A stretch of 64,000 bases of DNA, from positions 38,114,492-38,178,491 of the forward strand of contig CM077600.1 in assembly GCA_039654915.1 (NCBI GenBank), given 5' to 3'. The first letter of the stretch is position 1; every line of letters starts with the position of its first letter. Shown here piece by piece: positions 47,855 through 58,048 of the stretch. The stretch comes from Aquilaria yunnanensis. Its lineage: Eukaryota > Streptophyta > Magnoliopsida > Malvales > Thymelaeaceae. Both the position numbers and the translations under genes were made by a program. The notes under the pieces are model-generated. The model was not told the origin of the DNA and ran no database searches. It worked only from the letters and a program-made list of their open reading frames with translations.

Positions 47855-50444
47855 GCAAAGCCTTTTATATATTGCCCTGCCGTATATTAAGGTGGAGCGT
47901 TCTACACTACAGTACCTTCGCGGGCACCAACCTTGTGACACGTGACAATAATATTAAAAAATTATTAGTTTGTCCCACAATTCTCTTACAATTGTGTTTT
48001 TATCCCTTAACATTATTATCACCTAGGTCGATAGTTCGTGCATAGTTGTGGCCTCTGCTTATTCATCTTTGTTCATTCTTTCAAACCTAAAATTAAAAAA
48101 AATATATTAAAAAATATGATGTTCAATTTTATTGATTTTGTTATGTAGAACTAATTCAATTTGAAAGCTAACACTCCATCTTTGGATAAAAACTTGGTAA
48201 GAAATGCTTAATTTTTTAAAACAAAAAATTTTAAAATACTTTTGGATTTCTTAAATTATAGAATTTCAATTGATATACAAGTTAATTGAAAAGCCATAAA
48301 ATTAATAATGCATTCAATAACTCATTATTTAATCTTTCCAAAACACTAATCTTTGTAAACATAATAGCTAATTTATTAGTTTACCATTAACTTTGTGCTC
48401 CAAAAATAACTAATTAGTAGTTTTCTTCTGTTTTTTTAGGGAGATAAAAAAAAAGTAATTTGGTTTATTTTTATATAAAGCAAACAGACTGGAAGAACAC
48501 GCTTCCACAACCTTCAAAAAATTCAATTATAAAATTTTGAAAAATTATACTAAAAATACATTGTTTTTTTTCTACAAACGTGTTTTTTGGTCCATAGATC
48601 TGTCCGATACCCATACAAAACTTTCCTGAAGAGAAGTAAAAAGAGTACCATTAAGGGGAAAATGACACTCTAAAAAAAAAAAAATCTATCCCAGGAAAAC
48701 GGAAGAAAAATGAGCATTATATTTTTACTCCTACTCTTTTTCTCAGTCGGTGGCAAAGTTGGCTCAAATGAAAGGCTAAGAGGTCCAATGCATACATGTA
48801 ACAAAGTACGGGACAAAACTGATACTTTTTCTTATTTCAGAAAATATTATCATTTCTTGCTAATTAGCTGCCATGTGTTCCCTGATTGGTACTCACTCAC
48901 AAGGGCACGGTAGAAGTAACAATCCATTGAATTGACCGCGGGAGGCCATATCCAGTAAAGCAAAAACCCCCCATGTTCAGCTGATAAGATTAATGATGGC
49001 ATAAAATAAGGTTTCAACTGCCTTTATCTTAATTGTACTTGATTTGTTCCGGGCCCGGTCCGCCAGGAAATAAAAGTATAAAACGTTAATCCCAAAAGAT
49101 GCGACTCTAAACTTTGACTTAGCTGAAAATTCATGAGAAAGGTGATTCCACTATTAGTTTAAAAAGTACTCTTTATGGCTTGTAGATTGAGACCATACTG
49201 GCCCACGTGTGTCTCCCAATATCTCCAGATTAATAGAATATTGGTTACTTACATTACACAAGCCTAATTTTATAATTGTATTATAGAATAAAAGGTAATT
49301 ATTTTGTTTTCCTTGATCTTTGTTCAAATGTAACAATTGGTTGCAACATGAAAATATTATGACTTGTTGCAACTTTCGGTATTTCAATAAAATGATAGAA
49401 GTATCTTATCTTAATAAAACATTCAAATTATTATTTAAATGCAATTCTTTGTTTCTGTATGACATTATCTATAACTCACTTCTGCCTTTGACATTACTCT
49501 TTCTTCTTATAATGTAATGAATGATGAACCATATAACACGTAATATTGGAAGTAGTACTTTAGCGCATACAAAAAGTTTATAAAAAAGGAATTTCATAGT
49601 TAAGTCATATATTACGTTCATACGTTGTTGGCCGGTATTATAAATTTAAGTAAGTTGAACTCCCAATTTCGTTTTCATTATGTTTTGGTACGTTGCCCAA
49701 GAGCTAAGGCCGCCTCCTCTGTTCTATACTCCGGTTATCGATGGACCGCCATCCAATTTGGTTCGCACCCTCGATGGTGGAGACTACGTGACGAATCCGC
49801 ACCATGACCACTTAATTCCATTCCATTGTTGTCACCAATAGCAACCTCCAATGGCTGCAGTGCCACCTGTATGACCTCCTATGAAACAAAATACATTTCC
49901 TTTCTGCACAACCACCCAATGTGGTAGCTAGTTACATTTGCCACTTCAACGTCAAAAGTTGGTCATTTGGCCTGCTTTATGAACAGTGGTGGTGAATGGC
50001 CCCAAAAATAAGTTCAGTGGGTTCGTTGCCTGTGACACGTAACTTATTGGCCTATTGACCGTTTTCCCTTCCAAGAATCAAGTAGCTGTTTCGGCGCGAA
50101 CAGAATCAGCGGTAAGTTCTGTTTGGTTACGAACTCGAAATCTCTCCCGACACTTGGTGATGCTCGACCAGCTACCTCCCTACCTGTTTTTCATCTTCTT
50201 CAGCTCTAATCATATGAGACGGGATTTTCCCCCTTTGATGCGTTTTCTCTGCATTGGAATGAACAGGCCTCGTGGTCCATGAGTGAGGAATTGGAACAGA
50301 CCTCGTGTATTATATAACACTTGTGGGCCAAACTCCCTCCACCAGCCCCATCTCAGGTGGTCTCTTGTGTTTGGGCTTTAGCTGCCAACCCCATTATGAT
50401 GTCAGCTCATTCTAATTGCTTGCTGCGAGTAGCGCCTTTCGAAC
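47855..50444. other. Intergenic spacer
   Basis: AT-rich with no gene that I can support. The 49690-50040 part is less AT-rich and could be an eroded retroelement, but no conserved block can be named. Confidence 0.45.
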
Positions 50445-50453
50445 TCAGATTTA

Positions 50454-52096
50454 GAATAAATTGCATGCGTTACCCCTAACCTTTAATTATTATTTCACTT
50501 CTAACTCTAATCTTCACTTTGCATGTTTAGTATCCCTAACCCCATTAAAACGTTTCACTTCAACCCCTGAGCGGACGGAACTCGTTAAAATTGACGGGAA
50601 ATGCCACGGACCGCTTAGCTGGCACCAGATTATCCACGTAGGCCCAAAAAATTGAATTGTTAAAATAAAAAAAATACCTCCCTGCCATCTCAGCTCTCTC
50701 CCAGTTCTAGCCCATCCCTTTCGCCTCCGGCGTCTCTCCATCTCCCACGCGCCGCCACCGTGCCTCCCCCTCTCTCTCACCCTTCTTCTCGACTCCCTCT
50801 CGGCCCTCTCACATTCTCTCCCTGCCACCCTTTCGCCCCCTCCTTGCGTCATTCCCTTCCCTCCCTCTCTGCCACTCTCACCACAATCGCAATCGGCCAT
50901 GCTTCCGGCTGTCGCTCACCCAAAACCACCATCGATTTGCCACAGAGATCGTGACGGGCTCACCTGTTTGGTGGAAAGATGGCAACAGCCACTCCCAATT
51001 TCCGTATCCCCACCCTCATCATCGCGATCTCAAAGCTAGCACAAGACTTTCAAGTCATAACAATCCTGTCTTTTATTTGTTGAAGAAGAAAGATAGTGAC
51101 AACAAAGGCACAGGACATCAAAAAAGCAGCCTGAAGAACACAGATCAGCTGGAACTCAACCAACAACAGAACAAACAGCAAACCAGAAGCAAGACCAAAC
51201 CAAATCGTTTAATACAAACGGACAAACAGATTAGGATCGAGAAATTTGACGAGCCAAGGCCTCCCCGTCCGGCATGGGTGCGACATAGATCCGAACTTCC
51301 TGAGCGTTGGAGACGCGCTCCCCACCGGAATTAAAGATGGCATCAATCACCGCCCCACCGAGAATGGACAAGACCATCCCTATGACCACACCGGAAACGA
51401 ATCCGACCACTGTAATCAACGTCTCTGCTCCGGCCATAAGAGCGAAGTCTGTGTCCAGCAAGGCCGACTCAACGAAGTGCCCCAGCGTGGAGTCAGTTAT
51501 GCTGGCCGCAATCTCCGTCGTGATTCTCATCGTGATCTCTGTTCGCGATTCTCGTCGCGATTCTTGCCGCAGCCAATCTGGGAGGCACTCCGACTTGGGC
51601 TTCGACTCACAAGATCGAACGATCTTCGTCGAACGAGAGGGAGGTCAAGAGAAAATGCGGCAGGGAGGGGAGGCAAGACGGCCAAGAGGAAGGGCGAGAA
51701 AGAAGGGGAGAGACGGCAGCGGGGCATGGGAGAGAAGGTGAGAGGGCCGAGAGGGAGCCGAGAGGATGGGTGAGAGAGAGGGGGAGACACGGTAGCGGGG
51801 CATGAGAGGTGGAGAAATGCCGGAGGCGAAAGGGATGGGCTGGGATTGGGAGAGAGCTGAGATGGCAGGGAGGTTTTTTTTTTATTTTAACAATTCAATT
51901 TTTTGGCCCTACGTAGACAATCTAGTGCCAGTTAAACAGTCTGTGAAATTTCCCGTCAATTTTAACGAGTTCCGTCCGCTCAGGGGTTGAAGTGAAACAC
52001 TTTAATGGGGTTAGGGATACGCAATGTGCAAAGTGAAGGTTAGGGTTAGAAGTGAAACAACAATTAAAGGTTGGGGTAGCGCATACAATTTACCCA
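50454..52096. mobile_element. Mutator-type element with ~400-bp inverted repeats and an inner frame (Pack-MULE-like)
   Basis: The left arm (GAATAAATTGCATGCGTTAC...) and right arm (reversed, TGGGTAAATTGTATGCGCTA...) stay alignable for roughly 400 bp, through CTAACCTTTAATT, GAGCGGACGGAACTCGTTAAA-type sequence and the CCCATCCCTTTCGCCTCCGG block. Candidate 9-bp duplications are TCAGATTTA (50445-50453) and TAAGATTTA (52097-52105), 8 of 9 matching. The outer 200 bp of each arm is plain; the inner part is pyrimidine-rich (minus strand on the right). The centre, about 50900-51650, has a different, gene-like composition and carries the 99-codon frame listed next. There is no transposase. Mutator-like elements that carry host gene fragments are known as Pack-MULEs; capture here is an inference. 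Confidence 0.8.
51231..51530 (-). CDS. 99-residue frame inside the Mutator-type element, possibly a captured gene fragment
   Basis: An ATG at 51530 opens 99 codons to a TAA at 51231-51233. The product has a hydrophobic central stretch with small residues (about 32-67, including VVGFVSGVVIGMVLSILGG) and a non-repetitive C-terminus (VRIYVAPMPDGEALARQI). Unlike the serine/proline frames in the arms, it has the amino-acid balance of a real protein. Downstream on the same strand, AAATAAAAGACAGG near 51075 resembles a poly-A signal context, so the fragment may include a 3' UTR. I do not recognise the family. It could be the 3' end of a host gene captured by the element, or a chance frame. Expression is unknown. 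Confidence 0.45.
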   Translation of the reverse strand: MRITTEIAASITDSTLGHFVESALLDTDFALMAGAETLITVVGFVSGVVIGMVLSILGGAVIDAIFNSGGERVSNAQEVRIYVAPMPDGEALARQISRS

Positions 52097-52105
52097 TAAG
52101 ATTTA

Positions 52106-52765
52106 TGTCCGAGTTTAAGGTCGACATCTTTTTATCAGAGACCTGGCAAGCGGCTATAGATGAAAACTATTACGCAATCTCCCAGGTTGCCCTTCACGCA
52201 GCCATTTTTCTCGACATATCTGTATTCCCAGCAAAGGGTTGTTGTATTGGTTCATGACTTCATGGAAACAGAAGTAGCTATCTCTCCCACGGCCCTTTTC
52301 ATCAGGAGCAAATGACTTAAAATTTGTTCGCCTCATTATTTTGTTAAACCCTACCCAGTACAGACTTACACTAAGAAATTAGAAGCAATAACACTTTCCT
52401 GTCTCGTCATCTAAGACAAATCAACCAGGTCGGCTGAAGACTGAAGTGAATCAGAGTACAGGGTACTTGATAGAGAAAAAACTGAGCTGGGATTTTCTTT
52501 TTCTTTTCCAAAAACTTCTATTGAAGGGTTTACAGGAGAAAACAATAGTCAGCTAGAATCAGTTTGTCCAAGAGAGCCAAAATCTGGCTCTCAAGTCTTT
52601 CGGCAAATTGATCAAAGTCTTGATACCCTCCTCTCTGCTTCGATCACAATATTAACAGAAACCTGCATCTGAATTCTCGATTTGTTCTTCAAAATGTTTC
52701 AATTCCCGTATCTCTTCTATATTTCTGCCCCAATAAGTTAACTTCATTGCTTCTTCATGCAAACT
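52106..52765. other. 3' flank of the PIG-M gene
   Basis: Probably 3' UTR nearest 52765 and spacer beyond. Nothing else recognised. Confidence 0.4.
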
Positions 52766-55459
52766 TCAAATACCCTTCTTTGAGTTCAGATTCACCCTGA
52801 AAATAGGAGAATACTCATGGTGCCGGATAATCATGATCAAGACAAAAGTATTGGCAGCCAGGAAGATTAAGCTTGCCATCCAAAGCTGAAGTAACACATT
52901 CTTGCCCCTGAATTCGAGCAGATAACCCCACATTAACCAATGGATTTGAGCAGCCATCCATAGAATAATGCAGCAGACACCTCCCCATTTAAGTTTCATT
53001 CTGCTCCGAGGTAGGATAAGAGGCAACAAGCAGAAAAACCAGACAAAGTATTGTGCTGTGATTACCTGCAATCAAAATAAACCGAGCATAAAATGTAGAT
53101 GGTCACAGTATAGGGAAAAGCGCTTCAACTTCATATACTAACCTTGTTGAATGCAACAAATGCCACTGTCTGAAGAAAAAAACAGATTAGGATATCCTTT
53201 GCAAAGCAGCAAACAATGACCAGCTGTACTACAAATTGAGGTAAAAATGAGACAAGCTTTTCCATCACCGAAAACTCATGTTCATAATTGAGATAAATGT
53301 GATAGAAATATATGGAGAAGTTGTGCCTTGGATCTGTACGAGTTAGATGATATAGAAGTGCTTCATGTAGGAACTCCCATTGATAGAAGTAGAAGAAAAT
53401 GCCAGTGCACAAGAGAAAAACACTTCCGGAAACCAATGCAAACATGATCCTTTCTCTTGTGAATATATCATTAAATCCAATTGATTGATCATTTGTATTG
53501 AATTCAGGACTTTTTTCCTGACCATCAGTCCAAGTGCAAAGCTGAGGCTCTTGACCAGATTGAAATACATGTTTATCAAGGACAAGAATGATAGGAAGTG
53601 CATATATTATTGGATAAATTCTGAAGTGAACAACAAGCCCGTACCAAACTGCAGCTTGTAAGAGATTTCCTGCAAGATATATATGAAAACCATCAAGCTG
53701 GACCAAATATGTATATGATGTCCATTTCAAGTCACATAATAGCAAAGATCTCCTATACAGAATAGCATATAACCCTGGGCTATACCGTAAGTAGCATACA
53801 GGATTTATGAAAAAGAAGTTACTATCTCTACTTCCAAACACCAAAACATCTCTTAGCTCTCTTGAGATATGGCTTTTTTTTTTTTTTTAGGCGAAAGAGC
53901 TGAGAATTATGGCAGCAGGAAGCATGCAGCAAATCACTTATGAAGACCCAATGGTAACAAGAGCCAGAGCTGCATGATAACGACTACTCTGGTTTCAAAA
54001 TCCTCAGAAAAGAGAGAAAAATAAGGCATGTAAAACACTAAAACATGGAGTTCAGGTTTTCTTTCCATTAAAATGATGTCAACATAACAACCTACGAGAA
54101 AGGATGACAAAACTGGAAGTCCATCCACACTGGCAATTGGAATATGAGCACATAAAGAGAATCCAAAACAATGTCAAACACATCATCAAAATGTAAAGAT
54201 GCTATCTTCAACAGGATTTAGTGCAATTGTCTACAAAGAAAAGTATGGATGTAGAAGAATACCATTTATAAGACAGATAAGGGTCCACAAAATCATGGCA
54301 CAGACTATAGGCTCGCAGTTTCCACGAGTCCCAATAGTGAACGTAAATGGATTGAGAAGCCACATCATTACAGCATAACTACATATGTGCTCTGGCACGT
54401 TAAGTTTTTTTAAAATGGAACGAATAAAATAGCCGACAAGTAAATCTGCAAAAATAAAATTTGAAAATGTGATCAGTATATGTGTGAAACAGCCCGTCCC
54501 TGACTTTTAACTCTAAGAAGAACAAGTCACCATGTTCCTCTCTGTAATGGGAAGATCAAGTGATCATGGTTTTCTTCATGATTACTCAAAAGTATTCTGG
54601 CAATACAGTGTTTCTTCCATCCGTACAGGAGGTGGAGGACAGACAAACAAGTTACAATTTGATTGTGAAATAATGCAAGACCTTGTACTACTGTTCTGGA
54701 AATCAAGCACAGCTAGTTTGATGTCTTCCATCCATTTACTTATTTTTCTTGTTCCTAGTCTTTCAGGAGAGAATGGAAAGTAGCATCTTGAACCCAAAGC
54801 AAAAGCCCAGGAACCAATCACCGACCATGAGCCCCAACTTGGGACACTGATAAGTAAAGGATAGCAGTAGAATGTACACATTTTCCAATCACCAAGTTTA
54901 TTAATCGACACAATACTAGTGATGCATAAACAAGTAAAACAGTTGATCTGTTCAATAATTTAGTACCTTACAGTATCCAAGTTTCTGGTAAAAGCGTTGC
55001 TACATATGACAACAATGTCACATATGAGACGACAAACTAAACTATAAGTGAACTGAGTGAAAGAGTCCAAGTTGGAGTCAAATTCTAGAAACTTGCAGCA
55101 CAATCATAAATCAATAGCTTAAATATGGCAAATGATGTTTCATATTAGAAAATCTTTTATCACAACAAATGTTGCAGACTGGCCATACCTGAAGCTGAGA
55201 AGATAAATTTCCCCCAAGAACGATGAATGATAGAATTTGGAATAAGAAGAAACGCAAGCAGAGGTGAATAACGGAACGTAGTTCGCTTGTAAGGGGACTC
55301 TCCTGAAGCCACTAGAGAAGCAGCATCAGAAAACACAAGATAGTCAACATCGGTGTATCTAACCTCCATATGCTCATCTTGCCATTCTCCATAAAGAATC
55401 AAAATAACACGGAAAAGCGCAGAGAATAGGAGAACGGAACGAAAATCAACTGCTGCCAT
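52766..55459 (-). CDS. PIGM: GPI mannosyltransferase 1 (PIG-M; PEANUT1 type)
   Basis: Four exons on the minus strand, 55459-55189, 54445-54263, 53669-53143 and 53065-52766, join in frame to encode 426 residues. PIG-M adds the first alpha-1,4-linked mannose to the GPI anchor precursor in the ER lumen, using dolichol-phosphate-mannose. The luminal DxD motif is YTDVDY (Asp37 and Asp39). Family blocks follow in order: [69 protein letters not shown] and [15 protein letters not shown]. Many hydrophobic spans are visible, as expected for this multi-pass enzyme. I used the ATG at 55459; a GTG precedes it. Translation might instead start in an upstream exon at 56275, whose splice acceptor would remove this ATG (see that entry). 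Arabidopsis PNT1, from memory, is closely similar. All motifs appear intact. Confidence 0.93.
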
Positions 55460-56178
55460 CACAACCAGGAAGAAAGTAAAGTTTCAAACAATTACAAATG
55501 TGGCAAGATTAGTAAATCTCATGCTAAGCTAACCATAAAAACGACAATTATTTTCAATTATTTCCAATTATCTTCAAATGCTTCAATTTTTTTCCTTTTT
55601 CATTTCTTTCATACTAGTGCCTGTAAACACATGTAAAATGTTATCTGCATGCAAAAATTATTTAGGTCTCTATCACCGAGAACGAAACACTGATTTTCTT
55701 AACTCTTCCTAGAACCTCAATGTAACAACCATCAAATAAATTTTTACAAGAAAACGAAAGGTAACCAAGTCATATAAAATGCCAGAAACTATTCCAAAAA
55801 GGATCAAATGATAGCAGTTTGGCTTCGATGCCCATATGACAAAAGCAAAAAGTAGGATCAGTGACTGTGATGCAAAACTCGATAGTTTGATACTACCAAA
55901 TACTCCATAATAATGACAGTGAAATAGTAAATGCATCAATAGAGAAAGTTTGCACAATGGAATGTCAGCAGAAAGAAGAAAAACAAAAGCTCCTCTTCCA
56001 ACAAGAAAAGCAAATTAACTTCCTTGGCAAGGATTTCTTTAGAAAAAAAAATCAAAGACCAGCATTAAGGATGTGAAGGAAGTAATCAAGCACGTATTAA
56101 AGAAATAGAACAAGCATTTTTTTTAGCGGAAACGGATATCAAACAACGTAATGGATGAAGAAGCAAAGAAAGACCCAC
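55460..56178 (-). other. Leader or intron of PIG-M
   Basis: This lies between the upstream exon ending at 56179 (donor G/GTGGGT) and the first PIG-M exon. If the upstream exon is used, this is its intron, with an acceptor at GGCAG around 55451-55455. Otherwise it holds 5' UTR and promoter. An 82-codon hydrophobic frame at 55709-55957 has no family match. Confidence 0.4.
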
Positions 56179-56275
56179 CAGCGCAAAGCTTGAAAAAACC
56201 ATTCTGCTTTGCTCTTCTAGTGTGAGCTCTCGCCGTTGCTGCTGATATCTTCCGCCTCGGTACTTCGTCAGCCAT
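56179..56275 (-). other. Upstream exon-like segment: basic N-terminus, alternative PIG-M start or relic
   Basis: The ATG at 56275 opens 32 codons (MADEVPRRKISAATARAHTR, then RAKQNGFFKLCA) ending at a consensus-like donor G/GTGGGT at 56179/56178. Spliced to the acceptor in GATGGCAG/CAG near 55452, it stays in frame with PIG-M and adds a basic N-terminal extension. The segment strongly resembles, from memory, the N-terminal exon of a plant alpha/beta-hydrolase family whose members begin RRKISAASARAHTRRAKQ. I see no rest of such a hydrolase nearby. So it is either a genuine PIG-M exon, a shuffled exon, or a relic. Confidence 0.45.
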
Positions 56276-57052
56276 TTTCTACTTCACTAAAATCCATCCA
56301 CAAAATTAAAGTAAACCAATTCAGCCTCACAACATTGAAATGCAAGCAGATCAAAGTTCAACATGACCAAGCCTGGAAAAATTCAGAGTGCGGAGTAAAC
56401 CCTGTTTCATGAATCAAAAGATACTAAATGACGAAGTGACTAGCAGAGATTGAGCAGCAAAGTCGCGGAAGAAGCAGGATTCAGGTATCCACTTCCTCAC
56501 AGGCGTCCGAGTAAATCGGGATAGTTAAGTAGTAACTTTGAACTTTAGTAGTCCAACAACTGACAGAAAAAACAATTACTTTGGTTTCTGGGAATTAAGG
56601 GTTTTCAGACAAATTATCATCGGAATTCAAGTATTTCAATCTGGCGCGACGAATCAGCGATTTTGGTTCAGATAGGTTCTGAAAGTCGGAGACAGCTTAC
56701 CAAAAAAAACAAAGAAAGTCGGAGACAGAGAGATGGAGGGAGCGGAGAGATCGAGAATGGGAGAACCGAGCGAGCCAAGACGACGGGCGACGCCGTCAGG
56801 GTAGGAGAAAATCGGTACGGCGAGTGACGTGCATTTAAAAATTTTGTTTCAAATTTAGCAATTAGCAAGAGCCATATCTATGTCCCTGAATGTCGAGGTG
56901 GCATTGGACCAAGTGGCCAACTACTCGGCCTGGCCTGCCTGAATAATCTTGGCCCAACATTGATCCAGAGGGGCCTAGGCTGGGCAGATCTTTCCTTAAA
57001 TGAAGCTTTAAATAACTGGTTGCTTCCGAATACCAAAATATAAAAAAAAACT
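56276..57052. promoter_or_regulatory. PIG-M promoter and 5' region
   Basis: More balanced base composition at 56276-56850 suits a plant promoter and 5' UTR for the leftward PIG-M gene. No precise start or TATA box can be assigned. The rest to 57052 is spacer. Confidence 0.35.
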
Positions 57053-57086
57053 AGTAAACAATACCAATGATGATCATAATAATAAT

Positions 57087-57230
57087 CCCTAACCCATTGG
57101 TATAGTGATTAAGGGCATGAAGGGATATGGGAGAGGGAGGTCCAAGGTTCGAATCATGACCTCCCTACTTCCTACAACATACATCTCCTTATAAACTTGT
57201 ATGATGTTTCTGAATATGAAAAAAAAAAAT
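57087..57230 (+). mobile_element. tRNA-derived SINE
   Basis: Starts CCCTAACCCATTGGTATAGT, with an A-box-like TTGGTATAGTGATTAAG at 57098-57114 and a perfect B box, GGTTCGAATC, at 57146-57155, the internal RNA polymerase III promoter of tRNA-type SINEs. After a short unrelated body it ends in a run of A at 57220-57229. It is flanked by long imperfect direct repeats: AGTAAACAATACCAATGATG from 57053 and AGTAAACAATACTAATAATA from 57232, which end in TAA-repeat-like DNA. It is non-coding and would depend on LINE enzymes for mobility. Not a functional tRNA gene: no full cloverleaf. Confidence 0.8.
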
Positions 57231-57250
57231 CAGTAAACAATACTAATAAT

Positions 57251-57292
57251 AATGATGATAATAATAATAATAATAATAATAATATACTATGG
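57251..57292. repeat. (TAA)n/(TGA)n microsatellite
   Basis: Imperfect AAT/ATG trinucleotides followed by about nine perfect ATA-type units. It overlaps the right target duplication of the SINE. Confidence 0.85.
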
Positions 57293-57696
57293 ATATTATG
57301 GACTTATACCCAATTAGATATAGTAGTTTTTTAAAAAAATTTACCCTAAAAATTTCCATTCCCAAACGATTTCTTTTTTTCTTTTATAGTTGTCATTTTT
57401 TTGCTTTTTTTTTATTCTGAAGATCTGGCTGCCGTTATTCATTCTAGATTGACTACTAGCAATCAAAGCACTTTGCTGCTCTTAAGTGTCGGCTATTGAA
57501 TCTCACCATTCCAATCTCCAATCAATGCCTGACCTTATTGTTGTCACTATGATCTTCGATCTTGTGCCTAGAGCTGCTCTGATCTCCAATCTCTTGCGCC
57601 ACCAATCTCTGATATCTCACATTGCACCGATCTCCAACTTTTCATGCTGCTTCAATCTTCAATCTTTTGCCTCAAGCTTTCTACCGTCACCACTGA

Positions 57697-57885
57697 ATTA
57701 AATACCGCAGTATACTGCGCAGTATACCGCTTACCGCAGGTATGCGGTACAAATGTTTTCATGTTTTGTCATTTTACTGTATGGTATATTGCGGTATACA
57801 GCATACCACACATTTTTTGTATATATTTTGCCAAAAAATCGCAGTATACCACAAATACTGCGTTGTACATACTGCGGTATTTAAT
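57697..57885. repeat. Foldback element with 17-bp perfect arms
   Basis: ATTAAATACCGCAGTAT opens the element at 57697 and its reverse complement closes it at 57885. Between them, CCGCAGTATAC-like motifs recur in both orientations. A further copy of the arm, ACGGTATTTAAT, lies beyond the hAT copy B at about 61405-61420, next to related GCGGTACAGTATATC sequence at 61330-61390. The foldback may thus be one end of a larger element that copy B has split. I found no target duplication. Confidence 0.55.
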
Positions 57886-58048
57886 TTTTTTCACCTACTT
57901 TTTTCATTTTACATAAATAATATCATAAATATATAAAAAATTAAAATATAAATAATACACATATCATAAAATAAACATTTTATTTTATTTTATTTTTGTT
58001 ACTTTTCTTAATTAATATAACAATTTAATGGATTGTAGCAGCTTGAAG

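Noticed and set aside
50514..50900. Arg/Glu/Gly-rich frames in the arms of the 50454-52096 element
   Set aside because: They are translations of the pyrimidine-rich inverted repeats, present in mirror form in both arms, and lack protein-like composition.
55709..55957. 82-codon hydrophobic frame as a gene
   Set aside because: It lies in the probable PIG-M leader intron, is AT-driven and matches no family I know.
57090..57160. Possible tRNA gene
   Set aside because: A- and B-box-like signals are present but no full cloverleaf or acceptor stem; the A tail and flanking direct repeats identify a SINE.
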